DNA from: Pseudomonadota bacterium
GTDB taxonomy: Bacteria; Myxococcota_A; UBA9042; GCA-2863065
DNA: 34,169 bases
Reading direction: 5' to 3'
Assembly: GCA_005776585.1 (NCBI GenBank)
Contig: SXOX01000168.1
Span: forward strand, 1 to 34,169
The notes under the pieces are model-generated. The model was not told the DNA's origin. It made no database searches and saw nothing but the letters and a program-made list of their open reading frames with translations. Positions 27,222-34,169 of this stretch are shown here, one piece after another (position 1 is the stretch's first letter; the number at the start of each line of letters is the position of its first letter). The translations under genes were made by a program, and so were the position numbers.

Positions 27222-27222
27222 G
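27177..27222 (+). other. Left half of a truncated attC site (cassette 2)
   Basis: R'' GGACAAC is followed by AAGGCGCT and a perfect hairpin GGAGCCG-ACA-CGGCTCC (27192-27208). GCCGCGCCGATGAG then starts the returning arm. The L'/R' end with GTT is missing; the sequence switches to a HicB-like reading frame. Confidence 0.6.
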
Positions 27223-27230
27223 GGCAAAAC

Positions 27231-27356
27231 GAGCAGCGCGTGTGTCGTGAACTGTGCCAAGTCGTTGAAGAGGCGATCGCGCTCTACCAGCGAGACGGCA
27301 GGCCACTGCCTGCCAGTTCCGGTAATTCTGTCGTGCCTGCACCGCAGCTGGAGTAG
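27231..27356 (+). pseudogene. 3' fragment of HicB-like antitoxin gene
   Basis: The frame after the cassette-2 stop encodes ELCQVVEEAIALYQRDGRPL, then PASSGNSVVPAPQLE and TAG. The helix plus DGxPLP ending is like the C-terminus of HicB-family antitoxins, which neutralise HicA mRNA interferases. The N-terminal beta domain and any hicA are absent. Only ~40 residues remain, so the assignment is tentative. Confidence 0.5.
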
Positions 27357-27499
27357 GCGCGCCGCACGAGGCGGGCACCGTTCCTCCACCGTGGGGTCTC
27401 GCCAGCCACCGACCCGAGCGGTGACGGCCACGTGTTGCCGGCACGGTCCATGAAACGTCACTCCGCGCCGGTCAATGGGCGCCGGGCGAGGAAGGTTTC
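27357..27499. other. Short noncoding gap at the right edge of the accessory island
   Basis: No gene is evident. The gap ends with GAGGAAGG, the ribosome site of the following gene. Confidence 0.5.
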
Positions 27500-28036
27500 A
27501 TGCGACGAATCGTTCTGCTGTGCGCGATTGCGGTACACCCGTGCTGCACCAGCACCTACACAGTCCGGTCCGAGGACCTGGCCAAGGCGCAGAAACACAC
27601 CGAGGCCGGGACCGAGAACGTCCTCGTGCCCGCGCTCGACGAGGCGCAGCGCCCGAAGTGCGTCCGGTTCTCAGCGGTCCGAAAGGCCACGTCGGCGAAT
27701 GGCATCACTCACATCGAGGCGGCCGACTGGCGACCCGGCGGGGAGACCTTCGGCTATCTCTCGATCGCGGTGGGCACCGTCGGTGTGATCTTCGGCTCGA
27801 TCATGGCCAGTCGCGCCAACGCGGATCCGCACCCCTCGATCGCCCGGGGAGTCGGCCAGGCCGCAGGAATTGGCTTCTCCGTCAGCGGCGCGCTCGTGAC
27901 GGCGTTGGGCATCACGCTCGTGGTGACCGCACGCTTCTCGAGCGGCCCCGAGGCCGAGCCGTTGGGTCGAGAGTCGCGGCCGACCGTCTCGGCCGGAGTC
28001 GGTGCAGGCTCCGCTGCGCTCGTGGTGCGGTGGTGA
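27500..28036 (+). CDS. Small membrane-associated protein of unknown function
   Basis: The protein is 178 aa. GAGGAAGG lies about 5 nt before ATG 27500. The N-terminus (MRRIVLLCAIAVHPCCTS) looks like a short export signal with Cys15/16, although the lipobox is not canonical. Two hydrophobic segments (~84-103 GYLSIAVGTVGVIFGSIMAS; ~121-143 AAGIGFSVSGALVTALGITL) suggest a hairpin in the membrane. The C-terminus has a glycine-rich strand-like end. No family is recognised. It converges with the TIM-barrel lipoprotein gene, with only 20 nt between stops. Confidence 0.65.
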   Translation: MRRIVLLCAIAVHPCCTSTYTVRSEDLAKAQKHTEAGTENVLVPALDEAQRPKCVRFSAVRKATSANGITHIEAADWRPGGETFGYLSIAVGTVGVIFGSIMASRANADPHPSIARGVGQAAGIGFSVSGALVTALGITLVVTARFSSGPEAEPLGRESRPTVSAGVGAGSAALVVRW

Positions 28037-28056
28037 ACGGCATCGGGCCGGTCGCC

Positions 28057-29673
28057 CTACGGTACATTCTGCGCCGCGTACGCGCCGATGAACTCGAGCC
28101 GCGTGGCCGAGTCGTCCATCATCGCGTTGCCGGCCCAGCCGTACGACATGACGCCCTTGATGCCGAGCCCTTGCATGGCCTTGCCGCGCGTCGTGATCGC
28201 GTTCAGCCAGCCGGCCTTCGACACACCGCAGCGGCCGAAGGTGCACGCCTTGCCGTCGCTCAGCGTGACGGCCGTGCTGCCGTAGTGCTCCATCAGGAAC
28301 AGGCGGTCCTTGGGGACGCCGACCTTGACGTAGGCGTCGACCGTGGCCTGGTACTCGCCCTTGACGTAGCTGACGGAGTTGCCGCTCGCGTTGATCGACT
28401 TGCCGTCGGTGCCTTGGTAGCTCTCTGCACCGACGTAGGCCACCGCAGCGAGCGCGGCCCACTGCGGCCAGCTGTTGCCGGGGGAGTCGAACGGCGACAG
28501 GATGATGACCTCGCGGCCGTGCACGTTCTTCAGGCGCTTGGCGAGGGCGACAACGTAGTCTCGATATGTGGCGTTGGCCGGCCAGGTGCCCGCCGAGATC
28601 TCATTGAGCACGAACCACTTCGGCACCGAGGACGGGAAGTTCTTCTGGGCATTGGCGAAGATGGCGTCGGCCTCGGCGTTACCCATCGCGGTCGCGTCGC
28701 CGCCGGCCTTGTAGCCGCCGATGAACGCGTCGACGTACACGGCCGCGATGTTGTTCTTGGCCCAGACCGCCTTGCGCCACGACTCGGTGCCGAGCGCCAT
28801 GAAGTGCGTCTTGCCGTAGTTCAGCGCGTCGAACTCCGCTTGGCAAAGGCACGAGTACTTCTTCACGCCGTCGTCGACCGGGCCCGCGTCCGGTGGACAC
28901 GCCCAGCCGCAGGCGCTGCAGCTCATCGTCGCGACGTCGACTCGAAAGACGGCCGTGACCGATGGCGTGGTCTCCGCCTCGGGCAGCCCGCCCACGCATG
29001 CGCCGTAGCCCGACCACCCGCCCCACTGGCAGCTCCCGTTGCAGGTCTGCGTCTGCGACTTCGTGCCGCAGCCATTGGCGTTGCAGGGCGCGGTCTCCGT
29101 GGCGACCTCGTTTGGCGCGCACGGGCCCTGGCCCTCGCAGCCGCCCCAGTCGGACCAGCCTCCCCACACGCAGCCGCCGAGGCAGCTCCGATATCGCTTC
29201 TGGGTGCCACATTTGTCGCAGCCCTGCGACTGGGACTCCGACGACTCGACCGTGCACGCACCCGGCTTGTCGCAGGCGCTCCCCGCGTCCACGGGCGGTG
29301 GCTTCGCGATGTCGACCGGCGGCGTGCCTGTGTCGCCGGGCGGAGTCCCTGGATCGCCGGGCGGAGTCCCCGGATCGGTCGGCGGCATGACGGCGTCCAT
29401 CGAGCCATCGCTCGGACCCGCGTCCTTGGCGCTGGCGTCCTGCTCCCAGCCCGGTGGCGAGACATCCTTCGACCACGGGATGATGACCGGCCCGCCTCCC
29501 GTGAAGCTGTCGGGGTCGACGACCGCGCCGTCCTCGGAGACCAGCACCCCGTCGTAGAGGAACACGACGCCGAGCCCGTCGCGGTCGAAGACGTCCGCCT
29601 TCCCGCCCGCGCTCGTCCCCGTGCAGCCGATGGCGCCGAGCGCCAGCCACATCCCTACCGCACTTTTCCCCAT
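28057..29673 (-). CDS. Lipoprotein with thrombospondin-1-like Cys repeats and glycosidase-like TIM barrel
   Basis: The protein is 538 aa from ATG 29673, with AGGAGG 4 nt upstream overlapping the previous TAG stop. The signal peptide ends in lipobox AIGC. A Pro/Gly/Thr linker contains repeated DPGTPPG (~100-120). Residues ~130-230 carry two Trp/Cys repeats of thrombospondin-1-like style (RSCLGGCVWGGWSDWGGC; QTCNGSCQWGGWSGYGAC), followed by a short Cys-rich connector. Residues ~270-538 resemble a clan-GH-A TIM barrel: WFVLNEIS (~Glu357) sits where the acid/base NE motif is expected and LFLMEHYG (~Glu462) where the nucleophile would be. Polysaccharide hydrolysis at the cell surface is therefore plausible but unproven. 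It is cotranscribed with the triple-propeller lipoprotein upstream. Confidence 0.8.
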   Translation of the reverse strand: MGKSAVGMWLALGAIGCTGTSAGGKADVFDRDGLGVVFLYDGVLVSEDGAVVDPDSFTGGGPVIIPWSKDVSPPGWEQDASAKDAGPSDGSMDAVMPPTDPGTPPGDPGTPPGDTGTPPVDIAKPPPVDAGSACDKPGACTVESSESQSQGCDKCGTQKRYRSCLGGCVWGGWSDWGGCEGQGPCAPNEVATETAPCNANGCGTKSQTQTCNGSCQWGGWSGYGACVGGLPEAETTPSVTAVFRVDVATMSCSACGWACPPDAGPVDDGVKKYSCLCQAEFDALNYGKTHFMALGTESWRKAVWAKNNIAAVYVDAFIGGYKAGGDATAMGNAEADAIFANAQKNFPSSVPKWFVLNEISAGTWPANATYRDYVVALAKRLKNVHGREVIILSPFDSPGNSWPQWAALAAVAYVGAESYQGTDGKSINASGNSVSYVKGEYQATVDAYVKVGVPKDRLFLMEHYGSTAVTLSDGKACTFGRCGVSKAGWLNAITTRGKAMQGLGIKGVMSYGWAGNAMMDDSATRLEFIGAYAAQNVP

Positions 29674-29681
29674 CCGACCTC

Positions 29682-32600
29682 CTACGGGCTCAGCATCACG
29701 AGCCGCCCGTCAGACATCGTCACCAGCAGCCGCCCCGGTCCACCGACCGCGAGGCCCACGGGATCCGCTCCCGCCGGGCCGCCGAGGTAGACGCCCGGAA
29801 ACCCCGCGCCCGCGACCGACTGGATGTAGAGGCTCCCGTCGAAGAAGGCCCCATACGTCCGGCCATCGGCGCCGAGGGCGACGCCCCCCGACGGCGGGTC
29901 GCCCGCCTCAACATTCCAAAGCACGGTACCCGTGCCGTCGGTCGCCGTGAAATAGCCCTTCGGCTTTTCCGCCGGCGGCACCACGGTCTGCCCCAGGATG
30001 AGCGTCCCGTCGGTGGCGAGGCCCGGCGTGTGCGCGAGCGGACCGTCGAGGGTCTTCGACCAGGTCACCTTGCCCGCCAGATCCACGCCGCGGAGCACGC
30101 CATCGACGCCGCCGACGACGATGGTGCCGTCATCGACGATCATCGGCCCCATGAGCACGGCGGTCCCGAGGTCGGTGTCCCAGAGCACGCCGCCGTCGTT
30201 GCCGACCGCGATCAGGCCGCCCGACTTCGGCTTGGTCTCCGTGCCATAGCCCACGACGGCTGCGCCGCTGCTCAGCAGCGCCGGCGAGCTGCGCACGGGC
30301 TCCTTGGTCGCTGTGGTGAAGACGCTCTTGCCGCCCGGGCCCACGCGTACCAGCGCGCTGCCCTCGGTGCCGAAGGTGACCAGACCGCCGGCGCCGAGCA
30401 CGGGGTGCGACCGAATCGCGGCGCCCGCCGACGTCGTCCAGCCCGTCTTGCCCGCGGCCGTAATCGCGAGCAGGGTCCCCGAGCCCGTGCCGATGAGCGT
30501 GAGGCCATCTTCGGTGACGGCGGGCGTCGTCGTGAGCTCGGCGCCGGTCGGGAAGATCCACGCGGTCTCACCCGTCGCAGTCACCGCGTAGACGTTCTTG
30601 TCCTTGCAGCCGAAGACCGCGACGTCGCCCGGACCGACCGCCGGACCCGAGCCCGCGTTGCCCGTGCAGGTCGAGTGCGTCCAGAGCTTGTTGGAGGTCT
30701 GCGCCGAGGCGACCGGCGCGCGGCTCGTGTGCCGCTCGTTGGCGCCGTGCATGGGCCACGCGGACTTGGCCGGGCCGCACGCCGTGGCGGCCGGGACGCA
30801 GCTCCCTGATTGGCAGGTGTCCCCGGTCGTGCAGGTCAGGCCGTCGTCGCAGCTCGTGCCGTCGGAGGCCGGCGTCGTGTCGCAGCTCCCGTCGACGGCG
30901 CAGAGGTCGGTCGTGCACGGGTTGCCGTCATCGCACAGGGCCTCGTGCGTGCAGCCCTTGCCCGAGACACAGAGATCGAGCGTGCAGCTGTTGCCGTCGT
31001 CACACTTCGGCGCCGCCTTGCCCTCGCAGTCACCGCCGCCGCCGAGCGCGACGAGCCGTCCGTCGGTCGTGCCCACGACGATGGCCCCGTCATCGGCGAT
31101 TGCGGGAGAGCCGTAGACGCTCACGAACGGCTTGCCCTCCGGCGTGAGCACGACCCCGACGCGGAGCGTGCCCGCCGCGTCGAAGGCGTAGAGCGAGTAG
31201 AGCTGGTCGTTGAGTGAGCCCACGTAGCTGTTGCCGAGCCGATCGACGGCGGCAGACGAGACGAGCGTGCCCGTGGCCTTCGTCGAGAACAGTAGCGTGC
31301 CATCGGGCTTGACGCCGTAGAAGCTCTTGTCCGCGCTCCCGACGACGATCACGCCGTCGGCGCGAATGGCGGGCGTGGCGTCGATGCGGTTCCCGGTCCC
31401 GAGCTTCCACTTGACCGCGCCATCGGGCTTGATGGCGTAGAGGTTCTTGTCCTGCGAGCCCACGTAGATGGTCCCGTCGGGCGCGATCGCGGGGCCGGAG
31501 CCCTCGATCTTCGAGCCGCAGGACACCGACCACACGGCCTTGCCGTCGGGTCCCACGACGTGCAGCAGGCCGTCTCCCGAGCCGACGAGGACGCGCCCGT
31601 CCGCCGTGATGGCCGGCGGTGCGGCGATCTTGTCCTTGGCTTCGAAGACGAAGGCGACCTTCCCATCCGGCCGCAACACGTGGAGCCGCGCATCGTCGGA
31701 GCCGACCGCGACGTGGCCTGCGAGCGGTCCCGCGGCGCCTATCGTCGGCGAGGAGCGCACGTTGCCGCCGGTCTTGTACGACCACTTCAGCGTCCCGTCG
31801 GAGTTGAGCGCGTAGACGAAGGTGTTGCCGCTCCCGATGTAGACCGTCCCGTCGGCCGCGATGGCCGGCGAGGCGGTGACGGGACCGCCGGCGTCGAAGG
31901 TCCAGAGCAGCGCGCCCTTGGCATCGACCGCGGTGAGCTTGCCGGTGGTGGAGCCGACCACGACGCGCCCGTCGGGACCGATGGCGGGCGAGGACGAGAC
32001 CGTGCCGCCGACCTCGTACGACCACCGCACCGTGCCGGCGTGCGCACCCACCGCGTCGGTCCGGCCGGTATGGAGCGGATCGTGGTGACGCATGGGCCAG
32101 GCCGACGCGGCGGGGCCGCACAGCACGACCTTCGAGACGCAGCTGCCCTTGACGCACGCGCCCTCCTGGGTGCACGGCAGGTCGTCGTCGCACACGCCTC
32201 CGTCGGCCGCGGGGGCGTGACCGCACTTCCCCGTCGCGTCGCAGGTGTCGGTCGTGCACGCGTTCGCGTCGTCGCAGAGGCCGCGATGCATGCACGCGTC
32301 GCCCTCGCACGTGTCGATGGTGCACGGGTCGGCGTCGTCGCAGGGCAGGGGCGTGCCCTCGCACTTGCTGCCGCCGCCGATGGCGAACACGGTCGCGTCG
32401 CCAGCGACGATCACGCTGCCCGAGGCCGTGAGCGCCGGCGCCGACCACACGAGGCCGCCGAGGTCCAGGCTCCAGAGGATCGCGCCCGAGCCTCCGGGCC
32501 GCGCATCGAGCGCGACGAGGCGCTGATCGTGCCCCCCGACGAAGGCGCGTCCATCTCCCGACACCGCGAACCCGCCGCGAACGGCCCCGCCGAGCTTGAC

Positions 32601-33638
32601 GGTCCAGCGCGTCGTGCCGTCGGGCGCCACCGCGAGCACGTCGCCTTCGATGGTCGCGGCCAGCACGCCGTCGTCGGCGAGCAGGCCGAGGCCCGCGTCG
32701 ATGCCCGCAGGCGCGGGGACCTTCCATGCGAGCGTGCCGTCGGGCTTGACCGCGTGCAGCGCGTTGCTCTTGTCGAGCGAGGCCACGAGCGTCACGCCGT
32801 CGCCGCGCACGGTCGGCGGGGCGCGCACCTCGCCGCCGACCAGGTGCGTCCAGAGCACCTTGCCGTCCTCGATGGCGTAGAGCTTGCCGTCGTCGCAGCC
32901 GACGAGCAGACGCTCGGTGGTAGTGCCGGTCACAGCGGCGCTCGACGCGATGGCTCCGCCGAGCGCGGTCGTGCCTTTGAGGTCCCCGAGGAAGCCGATG
33001 CGGTAGAGCTTCCCGTCCGTCGAGCCAATGACCACGTCGCCAGTCACCGTGATCGCGGGTGCTGCCACGACGTCCTTCTCGGTCGTCACCTTCCAGCGCA
33101 GCGTCCCGTTGGGGTTGAGCGCATAGACGCTCTTGTCGCGCGAGCCGAAGTACACGACGCCGTCTGCTCCGAGCGCGAGGCCGCCGTCGACCGGGCCATC
33201 GGCGGAGTAGAACCAACGCTGGACGCCATCGGACCCGAGCGCGGTGACGTTGCCGCTCGCGCCTCCCACGACGATGGTGCCGTCGGCCGCGACGACCGCG
33301 GAGCCACGCACGCTGTCGCTCACCGGCGTCTTCCAGCGCAGCGTGGCCGAGGTGGCGCCACTCAGGGCCGTACGCCCGGTCCGCGCGGGGTCGTGCCCTC
33401 GCAGCGGCCAGGGCCCCGCGTTGGTACCCGGCAGCGGGGAGAGCACATCGACAGGGATCTCGGGTCCCACGTCCACCGGCGGCACGTCGAGCGGTGCGGT
33501 GACCTCCGAGGCGTCTGTGCCCGTGAACCACGACACGTCGCGGCCGGCGTCACCCGGTGCCGTCGGGTCGGGATCCGTGGCGCAGGCGAGGGCGACGAGG
33601 GGGAGGAGCCAGGCGAGGCGAGCAGTCCAGCACGTCAT
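29682..33638 (-). CDS. Giant lipoprotein with three PQQ-like beta-propellers separated by Cys-repeat linkers
   Basis: The protein is 1318 aa from ATG 33638. Lipobox LACA lies after a hydrophobic signal peptide. An acidic Val/Pro/Asp linker leads to three propellers at ~75-428, ~520-865 and ~960-1318. Each opens with a related entry motif (WPLRGHDPARTGRT, WPMRHHDPLHTGRTD, WPMHGANERHTSR). Each is built from blades like SSPAIGPDGRVVVGSTTGKL and GSGPAIAPDGTIYVGSQDKN. The two linkers (~429-520, ~868-960) each hold three CDDGNxCT modules, the same kind as in the 19629 and 22730 proteins. Propellers of this type are usually protein- or polymer-binding scaffolds; no catalytic motif is visible. The downstream TIM-barrel lipoprotein starts 8 nt after its stop, indicating an operon and probably a joint surface function. 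Confidence 0.9.
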   Translation of the reverse strand: MTCWTARLAWLLPLVALACATDPDPTAPGDAGRDVSWFTGTDASEVTAPLDVPPVDVGPEIPVDVLSPLPGTNAGPWPLRGHDPARTGRTALSGATSATLRWKTPVSDSVRGSAVVAADGTIVVGGASGNVTALGSDGVQRWFYSADGPVDGGLALGADGVVYFGSRDKSVYALNPNGTLRWKVTTEKDVVAAPAITVTGDVVIGSTDGKLYRIGFLGDLKGTTALGGAIASSAAVTGTTTERLLVGCDDGKLYAIEDGKVLWTHLVGGEVRAPPTVRGDGVTLVASLDKSNALHAVKPDGTLAWKVPAPAGIDAGLGLLADDGVLAATIEGDVLAVAPDGTTRWTVKLGGAVRGGFAVSGDGRAFVGGHDQRLVALDARPGGSGAILWSLDLGGLVWSAPALTASGSVIVAGDATVFAIGGGSKCEGTPLPCDDADPCTIDTCEGDACMHRGLCDDANACTTDTCDATGKCGHAPAADGGVCDDDLPCTQEGACVKGSCVSKVVLCGPAASAWPMRHHDPLHTGRTDAVGAHAGTVRWSYEVGGTVSSSPAIGPDGRVVVGSTTGKLTAVDAKGALLWTFDAGGPVTASPAIAADGTVYIGSGNTFVYALNSDGTLKWSYKTGGNVRSSPTIGAAGPLAGHVAVGSDDARLHVLRPDGKVAFVFEAKDKIAAPPAITADGRVLVGSGDGLLHVVGPDGKAVWSVSCGSKIEGSGPAIAPDGTIYVGSQDKNLYAIKPDGAVKWKLGTGNRIDATPAIRADGVIVVGSADKSFYGVKPDGTLLFSTKATGTLVSSAAVDRLGNSYVGSLNDQLYSLYAFDAAGTLRVGVVLTPEGKPFVSVYGSPAIADDGAIVVGTTDGRLVALGGGGDCEGKAAPKCDDGNSCTLDLCVSGKGCTHEALCDDGNPCTTDLCAVDGSCDTTPASDGTSCDDGLTCTTGDTCQSGSCVPAATACGPAKSAWPMHGANERHTSRAPVASAQTSNKLWTHSTCTGNAGSGPAVGPGDVAVFGCKDKNVYAVTATGETAWIFPTGAELTTTPAVTEDGLTLIGTGSGTLLAITAAGKTGWTTSAGAAIRSHPVLGAGGLVTFGTEGSALVRVGPGGKSVFTTATKEPVRSSPALLSSGAAVVGYGTETKPKSGGLIAVGNDGGVLWDTDLGTAVLMGPMIVDDGTIVVGGVDGVLRGVDLAGKVTWSKTLDGPLAHTPGLATDGTLILGQTVVPPAEKPKGYFTATDGTGTVLWNVEAGDPPSGGVALGADGRTYGAFFDGSLYIQSVAGAGFPGVYLGGPAGADPVGLAVGGPGRLLVTMSDGRLVMLSP

Positions 33639-33706
33639 GCTCCTCTTCTATCCGCGCTCGCCCGCGGAGGGAAGTGCAGTGGGGCTCGGGCTCGCAGACG
33701 CGATGC

Positions 33707-33735
33707 TTGACACACCGCGTTTCTGCCGCTAGTTC
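33707..33735 (+). promoter_or_regulatory. Sigma70-type promoter of metK
   Basis: Perfect TTGACA (33707-33712), a 17-nt spacer and TAGTTC (33730-33735; TAxxTx pattern) lie 60 nt before the metK start. The remaining leader is too short for, and shows no sign of, a SAM riboswitch. Confidence 0.55.
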
Positions 33736-33794
33736 CACGCGCCCGTGACCGGACCCGACCCGGACCGGCAAACCTAGGCATCGCGGAGGCGCTC

Positions 33795-34169
33795 ATGGCT
33801 CTCAAAGACTTCCTGTTTACGTCCGAGTCCGTTACCGAAGGCCATCCGGACAAGGTCGCCGACCAGGTCAGCGACACCATCCTCGACGCCTGCCTCGCGC
33901 TCGATCCCAACAGCCGCGTCGCGTGCGAGACGCTCGTGACGACCGGCCTCGTGCTCGTCGCCGGCGAGATCACGACCAGCGGCTACGTGGACATGCAGGA
34001 GCGCGCGCGGTCAGTCATCCGTGACATCGGCTATACGGACCCCACGCTCGGCTTCGAGGCGGACACGGCCGCGGTGCTCGTGAGCATCGACCGGCAGTCG
34101 CCCGACATCTCGCAGGGCGTCGACGGCACCGGCCTCGCGGAGTTCAAGGAGCAGGGCGCTGGCGACCAG
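33795..34169 (+). CDS. metK: S-adenosylmethionine synthetase MetK, N-terminal part (truncated by window edge)
   Basis: The first 125 residues are visible from ATG 33795, with GGAGG ~7 nt upstream. The enzyme makes S-adenosylmethionine from methionine and ATP in the cytoplasm, supplying methyl groups. Diagnostic segments are [20 protein letters not shown] (His and Asp of the active site), the strand region around [19 protein letters not shown], and the family signature around [10 protein letters not shown]. Full-length MetK is ~385-400 aa, so about two thirds lie beyond the window. It stands alone with its own promoter and diverges from the triple-propeller gene. Confidence 0.97.
   Translation, partial: MALKDFLFTSESVTEGHPDKVADQVSDTILDACLALDPNSRVACETLVTTGLVLVAGEITTSGYVDMQERARSVIRDIGYTDPTLGFEADTAAVLVSIDRQSPDISQGVDGTGLAEFKEQGAGDQ

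Larger units (their letters stand above)
26493..27222 (+). mobile_element. Integron gene cassette 2, attC truncated
   Basis: The cassette begins after the G of GTTGTCC and carries one membrane-protein gene whose ATG is 6 nt beyond the core. Its own R'' GGACAAC (27177-27183) is the perfect complement of its leading GTTGTCC. The attC left arm AACAAGGCGCTGGAGCCG is typical of environmental integrons, but the right arm breaks off near 27222 without a GTT core. The cassette therefore could not be excised by an integrase in the normal way. Confidence 0.6.

Noticed and set aside
27475..29790. 771-codon open frame on the plus strand
   Set aside because: It overlaps the 27500 gene in another frame and runs antisense through the TIM-barrel lipoprotein. 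The composition is shadow-like.
31090..33531. 813-codon minus-strand frame and the 716-codon plus-strand frame at 31560-33710
   Set aside because: Both are alternate-frame readings of the triple-propeller gene, which has a signal peptide, lipobox and clear repeats.
33639..33794. SAM riboswitch upstream of metK
   Set aside because: Only ~60 nt separate the promoter from the start codon, and I see no conserved SAM-binding core or terminator helix.

Overview
The window is GC-rich bacterial DNA. Its style (many lipoproteins with low-complexity D/T/P-rich linkers, CDDGxxCT-type cysteine repeats, thrombospondin-3-like repeats, PQQ-like propellers, FHA and PilZ proteins) suggests a Myxococcota (former Deltaproteobacteria) chromosome. 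This is inference; no rRNA or other taxonomic marker is present. Housekeeping genes bound the window: the 3' end of clpA on the left and the 5' end of metK on the right.

Layout: (1) 1-2672, plus strand: clpA C-terminus, then a soluble hybrid histidine kinase. (2) 2678-7598, minus strand: cysD followed by a CysN-type GTPase with a C-terminal APS-kinase-like domain (the ATP sulfurylase pair), and a separate operon of a PEGA protein, a helical-repeat protein and a GyrI-like lipoprotein. (3) 7652-13228, plus strand: a secreted protein, a small cysteine protein and an ATP-grasp enzyme in one operon, then a beta-propeller lipoprotein and two tandem single-pass membrane proteins. (4) 13275-18856, minus strand: a large amidohydrolase lipoprotein, a PilZ protein and a zinc-ribbon/double-FHA protein. 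(5) 18970-24736, plus strand: three lipoprotein genes coupled by 4-nt overlaps. The second carries 14 cysteine repeats and a C-terminal region resembling the BPI/LBP (TULIP) lipid-binding fold. (6) 24737-27499: a mosaic accessory island with an 88-aa partner gene, a truncated AbiEii-type nucleotidyltransferase, two integron-type gene cassettes with attC-like sites and no integrase, and the 3' end of a HicB-like antitoxin. (7) 27500-33638: a small membrane protein, then a minus-strand pair of lipoproteins (triple beta-propeller and a TIM-barrel hydrolase-like protein). (8) 33795 to end: metK with a good sigma70-like promoter.

The strongest candidates for undescribed biology are the BPI-like lipoprotein operon and the integrase-less cassette pair. 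For each cassette, the first bases match the complement of the R'' box at its own end. Also notable are a CysN whose P-loop lysine is threonine, and a small Cys protein coupled to an ATP-grasp enzyme. Nearly all other long open frames are antisense shadows typical of GC-rich DNA.
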